Shown: positions 21,152-30,470 of the stretch, in pieces
Position numbering within the stretch: position 1 is the stretch's first letter
Layout: every line of letters begins with the position of its first letter
DNA from: Euphorbia lathyris
Taxonomy: Eukaryota > Streptophyta > Magnoliopsida > Malpighiales > Euphorbiaceae
Length of the DNA stretch: 64,000 nt
Direction of reading: 5' to 3'
NCBI RefSeq assembly: GCF_963576675.1
Contig: NC_088916.1
Coordinates: forward strand, 53,941,001-54,005,000
Notes under the pieces: model-generated
Told to the model about the DNA's origin: nothing
What the model saw: the letters and a program-made list of their open reading frames with translations, nothing else
Databases searched by the model: none
Position numbers and translations under genes: made by a program

Positions 21152-22748
21152 TGATAGGGGTCAAAAACCCTATCTTTGGGTATGGTTTTAGGACGGTTTT
21201 TAGTGTTATTTCATGAATAAGCGAGCAATTCTCGCATTTATATGCCTTTGAGTGAGTGAGTTAGGAATTGGAAATGTTTTATTAACTTTTTGTTGTTTAG
21301 GCTCGTTTTCTGATCATTTTAGGCAAATTAGGCCAAAATGACATGTATGTTATAATTCCGTTATCTTTTATAGCTAATTGATCCACCAAAAGTTGCACCA
21401 AACGGAGCATTTGCTCGAAATGAGCGATTGGCGGGTCAATTTAGCATCGAGACTAATGTTATTTGGAGTTTTCGTGCATGCGCAGGGACAAATTCGGGCG
21501 AAAATTACATCGTGGAACATCGAGCAACCATGCGGAAGCGTGCATGGCAAAACGGCTCGTCGAACTGACCTTTTTAAGCCAGCTCGTTATAGGCCAGCTC
21601 GCCGAGCAGGCCTCCAGGGGCCTGCTCGGGCGAGCTGGGGGCCAGCTCGCCGAGCAGCGCGCCCTACTCGGCGAGCTGACCTGCGGGAATTGGTTAAAAT
21701 AAGCAGTTTTGACTCCACGACCGGTCCCACGACTTCCCACCTGCATAAGGATACGAAATAGGTCAAAAAGAGGGCCCGAGCTACAACTATAAATAGAACT
21801 TTTCCATTGTAAATTATATATCTTTTATCCTTGTAATTTCTTAGCTTCCACCTTGAGAAATCCTCTCCACCTCCTCCATATCCTTCAAACCTCCATTGAA
21901 GACACCTCCGAAGCTCCGCTCACCGAGGATTGCTCAAGCTCCATCCTTAAGTCCTAGGAAGACGCCTGCATTGGTAGACAGGTTCCCTGAAAGGGATTTT
22001 TCTTCTTTTATATTCTGTCTAGCCTCTGATCCATGTTATGAATCCTAGGCTCATTGTATCTTCGTGACAATACTTTCATCTTTGATATATATTATAGTTT
22101 TGTTCATTCAATTGTTTTATTGCTTTAATCTTTGTCTTACGCTTTGTCTGATTGGTTTAACTCATTTGATAATCCCAAAATTAAGTTGGCACATATTGTG
22201 AGCTGAATCTGACCTAGTCAGTGCCTATAGGATTGACGACCCTATAGAAGATTAAGCCCAAATTGCTGAGCCTTAGAGCTAGTTTCGGCCTTACAAGGGA
22301 ATCACGAACTAGGGACCTCAGGAGGATAGGTAGGGTTAATCGCCTCGGACACAAGTGACTTAGATTAGGTTTTAATTCTGTTTGTCTAAACAATCTATTT
22401 TCATCATCATCGTATCCCTTCATGTTCCTTCGGATAATTACATTGGTAAAAGATCACCTAGGAGTAGTTTAACTTAATTAGGGGTAGAGTAACTTAATTA
22501 GGCGTAGAATAACTTAGTTAGGATTAGATAACTTAGCTAGGAGTCGTATAGTTCAACCTAGGAGTAGATTAACTTAAGAAAAACCAAACTCAAAACCCCC
22601 AAAGCCTAGATAACACCTGAGACCAAGTAGCTTGATACTTGCAGAAATAAATCCTGTGGACAATACCTGGACTTTCCAGAATTTTATTACTTGATAACGA
22701 CGGGGTACACTTATCCCTTAGTGAGTCTCCTTTACGGGAGGCACATCA
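21152..22748 (+). mobile_element. Solo LTR of a second Ty3-type family
   Basis: 1597 bp, starts TGATAGGGGTCAAAAACC and ends GGAGGCACATCA, flanked by the perfect 5-bp duplication TGTAC (21147-21151, 22749-22753). A diverged copy in the opposite orientation is at 61136-62772. It holds a cluster of GCTCGCCGAGC near-palindromes at 21554-21677, and the word TTATTACTTGATAACGACGGGGTACACTT near its end is shared with the Athila-like LTR. A solo LTR arises by recombination between the two LTRs of a full element. Confidence 0.9.
21554..21677. repeat. Cluster of GCTCGCCGAGC near-palindromes in the solo LTR
   Basis: Sites centre near 21560, 21587 (half-site), 21602, 21629, 21650 and 21670. The last three are about 20.5 bp apart. 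The CpG in the middle (CGCCG or CGGCG) is kept in most. The other copy of this LTR (61136-62772) has no such cluster at the matching place. Confidence 0.75.
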
Positions 22749-23731
22749 TGTACCCCGTCGTATCAAGTAATAATCCGGTTAAGACCGGGTATCGAATCCA
22801 CGGGATTTATAACTACAAGTATTAAACGACTCGGTTTTATATGTTACCTAAGCGGTGAATACTTTGAGTTGATTCGGGGAACAACTACAAACTACTCCTA
22901 ACTATGGGTGAGACAATTTTATATAACAAAAACTCTTACGAAATGATACGGATGGCGATAAGTTATAAATATGACAAACAATGACTCCCAATATATATAC
23001 GGTTAATGATTTACTCTTGCAATGACGACTACGTGTAGTGTGACCGACCCGTGAAGTACTTAGACTACGTGGTTCCTAGTCAAGGCGTGTCTAATGCTCG
23101 GGATCAGAAATTAGGGCCCGTAAGTTCTGTGGTTTGTCAATTCCTACGGTTTCCGGAGCGTCACTTCCGGTAAGGCAACACCTATATGAATCCCTAAAGA
23201 TAGCCCGAATGGCGTCGGAAATCGCGTTCTCCTACACAATAATCAATTACGAGTATCAAAACAAGCAATAAACATCAACACATATATAGAAAAAGAGATT
23301 ATGAATCATAAATTATAAATATGGAGAATGTAAATATGAAATACAACCAAGCCTATTACATACGAAGAGTACAAGCTAATTAGCAAGTGAAAAGGGAAGA
23401 ATCCACCCTCGAAACTAGCTAACCGGACTCAAGGCCGTCTCTTAGGACTTGGAGGTGGAGCTTTCGAGCTTGGTGAACGGAGATGAAATGGAACTTTGAC
23501 AGAATGTCGGAATCAACGAACAAGCCCTCAAGGTGAAAGAGTTTTGCTATGTAAAATAAAATCTCAAACTATATAACAAGAACTTAAACTATAGTAACAA
23601 TTGTATATCAAAAGCTTTTTTTTTCAAATGAGTGCTAGTCACTCCTATTTATACACATCAAGCTAGGTAGAATTGTAATTTCACAAGATACAAGCATGGA
23701 GGAACATGATTTTCTGCAGATTTCCCATGAC

Positions 23732-24202
23732 ACGCCTCGCGTATGGTGGTGTATGCCCCGCGTATTTGCCCATTCCGTCAGAAATCTCCTGCATGTGGAC
23801 CAAATCCAGATCTTATTGTCTCAACCACGCCCCGCGTAGACTGGGATGCGCCTCGCGTGGTTGAGTTTCTGAGATTTTATTGCTTGAATTAGGTCTTTTA
23901 CGCCACGCGTAGCTGAAGTACGCCTCGCGTAAATAAGTCCTTGAGTCTTTTAGGTTGAAGAACTTCCTTACACGCCCCGCGTGTAAGGTGGGACGCCCCG
24001 TGTAGGAGCAGTTGACTCTGGGAGACCATGCAGTCTGACTTTCAGGATTAGGCTTATCATTTCTGACATATGTCACACGCTTCGCGTGGTGGTTGATACG
24101 CCCCGCGTATCGGTGAGTAGATCCCACGTGGTGCCTGTGGATTGAACAATTATTTCTGACCAAGTGTTCCACGCCCCGCGTGAAGGGTGATACGCCCCGC
24201 GT
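23732..24202. repeat. Array of six paired ACGCCCCGCGT near-palindromes (right LTR)
   Basis: Same six pairs and spacing as at 14267-14737. The two arrays differ mainly by C/T and G/A changes inside the motifs. Confidence 0.9.
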
Positions 24203-24854
24203 ATGTTGGTGGATTTTCGCTCCTTGCTCGTACCTGAAATACAATTCTCGAGAGCTGAGTTAGCTTGACGTTTTATTTTCTAAATTAATCAAAAATAAGG
24301 AAAATTAACCGAAAGTACGAAATTTATTTTTATTTCGTTATTTTATTAAAACATTCTATTTTTGCAATTAAACTTATTTATTTCATCTAAAATTAAACCG
24401 TAAATCATGCTAAAAGATAGGGACGAAACGCCCCTATCACGAAACAAACGGGGACAAAATTCATCCCGACCCTACGGGTATCCCCGTTTACCCATTTAAA
24501 GTTTTAAAAGATATATGAAAAAAGAAATAAATGAAAATAATAGAGAAAATAAGAGAATATGATGAACAAATAGATATAGAGTGAAATAGAGGTAAAACAT
24601 TTGGATTTGATTAATCATAGGTTCAAGTTTTTCTATGCGTATTTTTTTATTTTCTATGATTAATAATATGTTATCGGGGATTAAATAGGTAATCCGCCGG
24701 GAATCCCCATGGGGCACAATACGGGGCGGGGATACCCTTTCCCATCCCCGCTAATGGGGCACATATTAGTCCCCGTCCCCGCCCCATAATAAAACGGGGC
24801 GGGACCATGTCGGGGACGGGTAAATTCCGCCCTATTTACATCCCTAGTTAAACC

Positions 24855-24935
24855 TATATTGGTGTTATTTTATATGTGGTACCTAAAGTGATACTTCTCC
24901 AAAAGCCATAGGCCTATTTTTGGTACCTTATCCCT
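24855..24935. repeat. Right part of the foldback-family (F) repeat
   Basis: CACTTTAGG-type units and the terminus GGCCTATTTTTGGTACCTTATCCCT are the reverse complement of the terminus of the palindromic element at 63147. Confidence 0.6.
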
Positions 24936-24949
24936 ACATATAATTAGAC

Positions 24950-25400
24950 CTCGGCATGGGCCGGGCCTATCGGGCTTGTAATAAAACCTGATAAGCCCAA
25001 GCCCAGTCCAAGCCCATACTAATTAGAGTCGGGCTCGGGCTCGGGCGGGCTCGGGCCTAAAAAAGGAATCCCAAGCCCGCCCGCCCAAGCCCATATCTAT
25101 ATTAAAAAAAATTCAATTAAAATAAAATACTCACTTTTTTTTAATAAAAAATAATAAACATAATAGTTAATAAGTCTTAGAAAATTATAATAAACTAATA
25201 GTTAAATTCAAAATAAAATTACAACATAACAATAAAAAATAGATAGAGTTAGAAAGTATATATATGAGGCATTTAAATAAATATTAAATTTATAAATGTA
25301 TATATAGATAACAGGCCGGGTCGAGCCCGACGGGTATTTATATAGTCCAAACCCGCCCATTTTCTAGATGGGCTTATTCGGGCTTGGATTTGCTAGTTAA
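24950..25400. repeat. GGGC/GCCC-rich MITE-like repeat
   Basis: TAGACCTCGGCATGGGCCGGGC starts a run of CGGGCTC and CCCAAGCCC words, followed by an AT-rich core and a second GC-rich part near 25310-25390. This resembles non-autonomous hAT-type repeats with such ends. The right terminus is not intact. Confidence 0.45.
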
Positions 25401-25730
25401 ATTTTGATTATCTAATTATTGTAATAAAATATTATTGTAATAAACATATGAAGTATAATATAATTATCAAATTAAAACAAAATAAAAAAGTTGATATAAA
25501 AAAAAATATTTTCAAACTTATTTGAATAAGTCCTATTAATTTTTCACTATAAAGGGGTAAGAAATACCACTTTTATAGAGTTGAAAGGGGTAAATAGGAT
25601 CATAAGGGGTGAAAAATACCACTTTTATGGAGTTAATGGGGTAAATAGAACGTTCGATGAGTTTAGGAGAGGTAAAATGACCAATTTGGACAAGTTAAGA
25701 GGGTTGGAGGAGCATCAGGCCTTAAAATTA

Positions 25731-26515
25731 TTAATTATTGTTATATTTATCAATAGTGAGAGGATAGAGACTCATTAATAATAAATTATTAATAAAAAAT
25801 AAAATAAGGAGGCATTAAGAGTGGAGAGAGACTCTCTATTAATATAGAGGATGAAGATGCTCTTAGTGATTTGAGGAGCCACTAAGAGATTGTTGGAGCT
25901 GATTTTTATTTCTCCTTTCTCAAATTTTAACTTAAGAGCTAAACTAAGAGGTTGTTAGAGATGCTCTGAAATTGCAGAGACAACAACTCTTCATAGTGGT
26001 ATCATGTGGATTATTTCTCTCAATCTTCATAATGTATGGCTTGAGGTTGATGCTAAGTTTGTGGTTGATAGCATCCACTCTTCTAAGTGTGATATATCCC
26101 AGTTTGGAATCATAATCTATGAGTGTAAGGTTTTTTTTTAACTTCAATAAATTTTCAATAATTTTAACTTCAAAAAGTTCTTGGAGTATACGCAACATTT
26201 CACTCATATAGTCAGAAAGATTAAAAAATCAGTTGAAATTTTTGGATAATAATCCACTACTTTGACAAACCAAAAAATTTCAAATACGGACATCCACACT
26301 TTAGCAAAATCATTTACAACACTTTTATTTATAAAAAAAAACCATCCGCATCAACATCCAAACAATTAGACCTAAGGATTATAATTATTGTCGTTACATC
26401 TTTTGATATTTTTTATTTTTATTAAAATGTTACTTTTGGCCCTTAACTCCCTTGGTCCTAGGATTATTGTTGTAACCGTAGCATTTTTAGATTTAGTTTA
26501 TGTATTTTTTGTAAG
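25731..26515. other. AT-rich intergenic DNA
   Basis: No gene or RNA was seen. Short words like TAAGAGATTGTTGGAGCTG and AGGTTGTTAGAGATGCTC near 25885-25965 hint at a small decayed MITE end. Confidence 0.4.
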
Positions 26516-26990
26516 GGTTAAGATGCAAAAAAAAAAAAAAAAAAAAAAACCCAAACGTTGACAGACAAAAGTAATATTACCACAATGTTTAAAATAGTGC
26601 AATTTGATTATTAATGTTGACAAGTTGGGTCAAGTTCAGACATTATTAAAAAACACAGATATTTTCTTCTTCTATTCTACATCAATTACATATTAGTTGG
26701 TTGTAATTTTTCTAATTTTTTTGTAATTTTATAATAAAATTAGAGATTAATATTTTTAAATTAGATAAAATACTTGGATTCTTTGTCCAACTTGTATAAA
26801 ACACAGTATAATTTTTTAATTTATTTCACGTGCATACATATGTTTATGATCTGTTATTAATAAGTGATAAAATGATGTACATATATGTGGTGGGGACAAT
26901 ATAATTCATGATTGAGAAGACACAATTTGATAAATTATTTCTCAAAGTGATCCAACTTCTTAATGTTAAGCTGTAAAATTGCTCTTAATT
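26516..26990. repeat. Long-TIR repeat, family R, copy C (degenerate)
   Basis: It starts GGTTAAGATGCAAAA with an expanded A run (26528-26550) and goes on with AAACGTTGACAGACAAAAGTAAT and AAAATAGTGCAATTTG. It ends near TTAATGTTAAGCTGTAAAATTGCTCTTAA. Order and wording parallel copies A and B. Confidence 0.55.
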
Positions 26991-27509
26991 ACTGTTATCG
27001 TAATTCTAGATAAATGCTTCTATGTTGATCTTCCGCTCATTTGAGATCACAATGTCAGAAAAGGGGCGGCCTGCTGTTAATAGTAAAGAATGATAGAAAT
27101 GTAATTATTAAATTGAAAGATAGTTTGCGTTTGATCAATAATAGAAAATGAGTCACTATGTCATACCCAATAAGTTAGACCAATAAGTCGTGCATTGAAT
27201 GGAGGGAGGGGCCACTCACCCCTTTTTTTGTATTTTAGTTCATTTGGAAACTTACACTTGTAATTCTTGAAAATCCAAATCAAATTTCATAGATAACACC
27301 TCAGCAAATTAAAAATAAATGTAACTAGGATGGAAATACTTGTTGTGCTAAATCTTCCAATGGTGGTTGAGATTATGACCGTACTAAACTAACCCAAAAA
27401 ATCATTTTTCAAATTGAAACCAAAGGAAAAATATAAATTAACTAAACTCAAATGGGATACGATATCATTTTTCATTTAAAAAACATATAACAACCGATTA
27501 TATATTGAT

Positions 27510-27975
27510 ATTAGGGGCATATAAGCTCATCAATGATACTGAAGAAATTCAACCCAGTAAGAGGAGAATAGGAACATGTGGCACCTCTATAACTAAACTG
27601 GACAATACGACTTCGTAATATAGACCTCAACTCGAGAAGTCTCTCAAAAGACCCAGTTTACATCTGTTACAACAATCACGCTCAATCTCGTGAATCTTGA
27701 GCCTAGTGGGTTTGAAGAACGTCATGTTTCGATATCTTGGCACATGTTCACCTATCAACAGGTGACATGTACCACACCTCGCTCCTCAACTCATAATCGT
27801 CTTCTACAGTCCGGTCACAATATAAATAGAATAAACTCAACTCATAGTACACTACTTCATTCATTCATTAAGCTTACATAACAACTTTGATTTACTGTTA
27901 TGTTCATTCCCGAGTCATACTTCAAACTAACTTAGGCATTAGAGCGGGTGAGCCGGATAACGGTCCCTCTTTGAC
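27510..27975 (+). repeat. LTR-like remnant (Tat-type)
   Basis: A TATA word (AATATAAATAGA, 27817-27828) and an end of the form GAGTCATACTTCAAACTAACTTAGGCATTAGAGCGGGTGAGCCGG resemble the 3' end of plant Tat-type LTRs, where an ACTTAGGCATCGGAG-like word precedes the end. No partner LTR or target duplication was found. The 500 bp upstream (26991-27510) hold nothing recognisable. Confidence 0.35.
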
Positions 27976-29480
27976 TTTATTTCTGTCCAATTGCATGTCT
28001 CCAAGATGACTTTTATGATTTAACCACATCATATGTATATATATATATATATAACCATATATTAAACGAATTTCTAAATACAAAGCTTGAACAATAAAAT
28101 CTAGAGATCTAGAAGACCACACCATAAGTCCTAACCTACAATAAGAAGCTCTAGCAAGATTATGAGCGACTTTATTTGCAAAATGATTAACAAAACTGAT
28201 ATAAACATCATTAAAAGAACCTAACAATTTCCTAAAATCATCTAACACTAGACCATTAGGAGATCATTAGTCACTACGACTTCAGCATCTGTCTCAATAA
28301 TGCACCCATCAACTCTTTTGTTCTTTAACCAACTAAGCGCTTCTCGGATCCCTAGAACTTCTCCAACACGAGACACATACTTTCCTTTCACAAGCTTATT
28401 AACTCAGAAAAGATCCAGTAGAACACGAACTGATCGTGGATTGCCCAACACGCGACAGTTCCAAATAAGGATACTCATGATGATAAGTGGGAATGTCCGA
28501 CAGAGCCCACCTTTGACCTGTGTTTTAGCACACTTCCATTTTTTTTAATTTCCGAAACTGCTATTCCTTTAATGATTCCCTCATTCTTCTATGATTTGGG
28601 GTCCAATATAACCACATCCTCATTTAAAAAAAGTATTAATTGTCTTACCATTTTCAATATTCCCCCACTTATTACGTCAACTATCATTTGAGTAACCCCC
28701 CGATCTTCTATTTGATTCAAGATGACAACTCCACTAATTACGTCACTCAACAATGATGAACCAGGAATCATCATTGCCTGAAACCCACCGCCACTCCTAG
28801 CATCGATGTTACTCACCATCCACCTTGCATCCTTAAGTGCTTGCTTTCGACCAACATATGTTACCATTCTCTGATTTGTCTTTTTAACTTCATTCTACTC
28901 ACCATCAACCTTCTAACATCCATTGAAACTCCAACGTGAATGAACTTTCTCCAAATCCCCTGGAAATTATTAGGGCCAGAGACAATACACTTCCCCATAT
29001 GATTACCAATAGCCTTAGCTACTTTCCAGACATGAATCCACTAGGCAGAATGAACACATATACCCAGATATCAATATGGAATAATGGTACTTTAACCAGT
29101 CAATTATTCGTAGATAATCTTTGATTAATTGGGATTTTATTATGAAAACTGCAAGGACCGTTCTCCATAACTCTCCTTATATCAAACTCATGAAAAAACT
29201 AGAAAAGGAACAATTTTGGGTTAATTAATCTGATATAAACTCCTTTACCTGGTCTCCATAGAGAAGCCATGAGATCATGCATAACCTGAAAATCCACTAA
29301 CTTATCTATTAAAAATCTTCCAAATAAACATCAACGAAAATCCAAATGATCAACATTCAAATATGTCCTCCACAATAACACCACCACCATCCTCCTCCTT
29401 GAGGCTCAAATTCACGTAGGACAGTTCCAATTTGCTCGATGAAGCCATTAGTGAAAATCAACGAGAAAAAATCGATCCAT
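27922..29480 (-). mobile_element. L1-type LINE with large internal deletion
   Basis: Read leftward: an ORF1 DUF4283-like region (29450-28870: LVDFQVMHDLMASLWRPGKG, IGNHMGK, VGVSMDVRRLM), the ORF1 tail to about 28500, then the ORF2 start at 28478 (MSILIWNCRVLGNPRS). Only about 25 codons later a stop is followed directly by a C-terminal RNase H domain (EVLGIREALSWLKNKRVDG, IETDAEVVV, then SFVNHFANKVAHNLARAS) to about 27960. The bulk of the endonuclease, all reverse transcriptase and the zf-RVT region are missing. An (AT)n tract near 28030 lies in the end region. It is non-functional. Confidence 0.8.
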
Positions 29481-30470
29481 GTGTCTTGAGAGTTACTCAC
29501 ATTGACCTAGTTTGATCTGAAGGCTTTCTTTGTGACACACTTTCTTGCTTCTCTCAATGAGGCTACGTGTACAACCCTTTACATTTTTCTGACATCATAT
29601 GTCCCCCTTCGGCTTTCGAAGTTCTTTATAGCTTCGATCACTTGTGGGGCTAAAGAATAGAAAGTTTTGAGGAATGTCCAACAATAGCCGAAGTAGAAAT
29701 TAGGTCTTACAACTAGTGCAACAACATGTTTCTACATTATATCAAATTCTTTTTTCTTGGTAAGTGAGACGTCTAAACGCACTCCCTGAAAAACTAACAT
29801 CACTATAAAATGCACAATCCTCTATGAAAGCGTCCCTTCCCACCATTTATTATTTCCATATCAAAGGCACCACATGCCTAACGTCACCCTACTGAGGAGT
29901 ATATAGGTAAAAAAACTGTCCAAGTTTCTAAGAAGTGCTGTTTGGGGGGGGGGGGGAGATCTCCATTGAATGCGTTGTTTCACCATCCTAACGAGTAGAT
30001 CCCATAAAAGGAGCCCAAGGTGAAACATTTTCTTCTTTCTATGGTCTATGTTTTTTCACATTTCTTCGCAATTTCCTTTTTTCTCCCAAACTTCAGATTC
30101 AGTAAGTTAAACTCTCCCTTATTTTCCTTTTATTGTATGGAAGTGTTGAGAAGAAATAATTTTTGGAACCCATAAATTCTCGTTATCATAGATCAAACCT
30201 CCTCTAGAGAATATGAGATAATGACCCCAAAGAAGCAAATCCAGATCTCCACTAGAGCTCCAAAGGAAAACATAAAAAGGTGGCTCCTCCCCAAAAAACC
30301 CAGACTTTTATCGTGAAAAGATCAAACCCCAAGGCATGAGATCAAGGCTCATCTTTGTCGACGACACAACTGGTGGAACTAGCTCAAGGGTATAACCTTG
30401 TAGCAGTAGGTTCCCCCGAGTGTGATGAAACTAGTTTTTTTTTCATATCGCCCTTACCCATATCTATTTG
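29481..30470. other. No gene recognised; contains a G homopolymer
   Basis: Intergenic or decayed repeat sequence. A run of about 13 G lies near 29943-29956. Short frames show no family features. It may include the worn 3' part of the neighbouring Tat-like element. Confidence 0.4.

Larger units (their letters stand above)
13162..24439 (-). mobile_element. Athila-like, non-autonomous LTR retrotransposon
   Basis: It is flanked by a perfect 5-bp duplication CGAAA (13157-13161 and 24440-24444) and bounded by TGATGCGG...ATCA LTRs. Polarity is minus: a primer-binding site lies just left of the right LTR and a purine-rich tract (CGAGGAGGTT on the minus strand) abuts the left LTR. The internal region (14975-21023, about 6 kb) holds an Athila ORF1-like frame and an unidentified 204-aa frame. 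No protease, reverse transcriptase, RNase H or integrase motif was found, so it must depend on proteins from elsewhere. The two LTRs differ at about 2% of positions in a 640-base stretch compared by eye, suggesting fairly recent insertion. The right LTR was later split by a solo LTR of another family. Confidence 0.85.
21024..24439 (-). repeat. LTR (5' copy) of the Athila-like element, split by a solo LTR
   Basis: Two parts, 21024-21151 and 22754-24439 (together about 1814 bp), match the LTR at 13162-14974. The gap is filled by the solo LTR at 21152-22748. As the 5' LTR it would hold the promoter, so the insertion probably affects transcription. Confidence 0.9.
13074..24846. mobile_element. 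hAT-type non-autonomous element, interrupted by an LTR retrotransposon
   Basis: The ends TAGGGATGTAAACGGGG and (reverse complement of the right end) TAGGGATGTAAATAGGG are inverted repeats rich in CCCCGCCCC-type words. The flanks GTTAAACC at 13066-13073 and 24847-24854 are a perfect 8-bp target duplication, the hAT signature. Without the retrotransposon (13162-24439) the element is about 0.49 kb and has no coding capacity. Confidence 0.85.
12740..25721. mobile_element. Long-TIR MULE-like element, host of a deep nest of insertions
   Basis: The left end (from GGTCTAATGCCCCTCCAGCC) and the right end (reverse complement GGCCTGATGCTCCTCCAACC) match inward over a couple of hundred bases: TTCAAATTGGTCATTTTACC and ATTAACTCCATAAAAGT. 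The flanks ATAAAATTA (12731-12739) and TTAAAATTA (25722-25730) agree at 8 of 9 positions, fitting the 9-bp target duplication of MULEs. The left TIR holds about three direct units (TTTACCCCCTTAACTCCATAAAAGT) between 12800 and 13020. No transposase was seen. The 13-kb span is due to later insertions. The element itself was probably about 1 kb or less. Confidence 0.75.

Noticed and set aside
21378..21761. 127-aa frame rich in Arg/Ala over the solo-LTR motif cluster
   Set aside because: It is caused by the GC-rich palindromes and is not supported by any family or by the sister LTR.
29943..29956. G13 run (also the C16 run near 56544)
   Set aside because: Simple homopolymers without other structure. 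They may be prone to length error.
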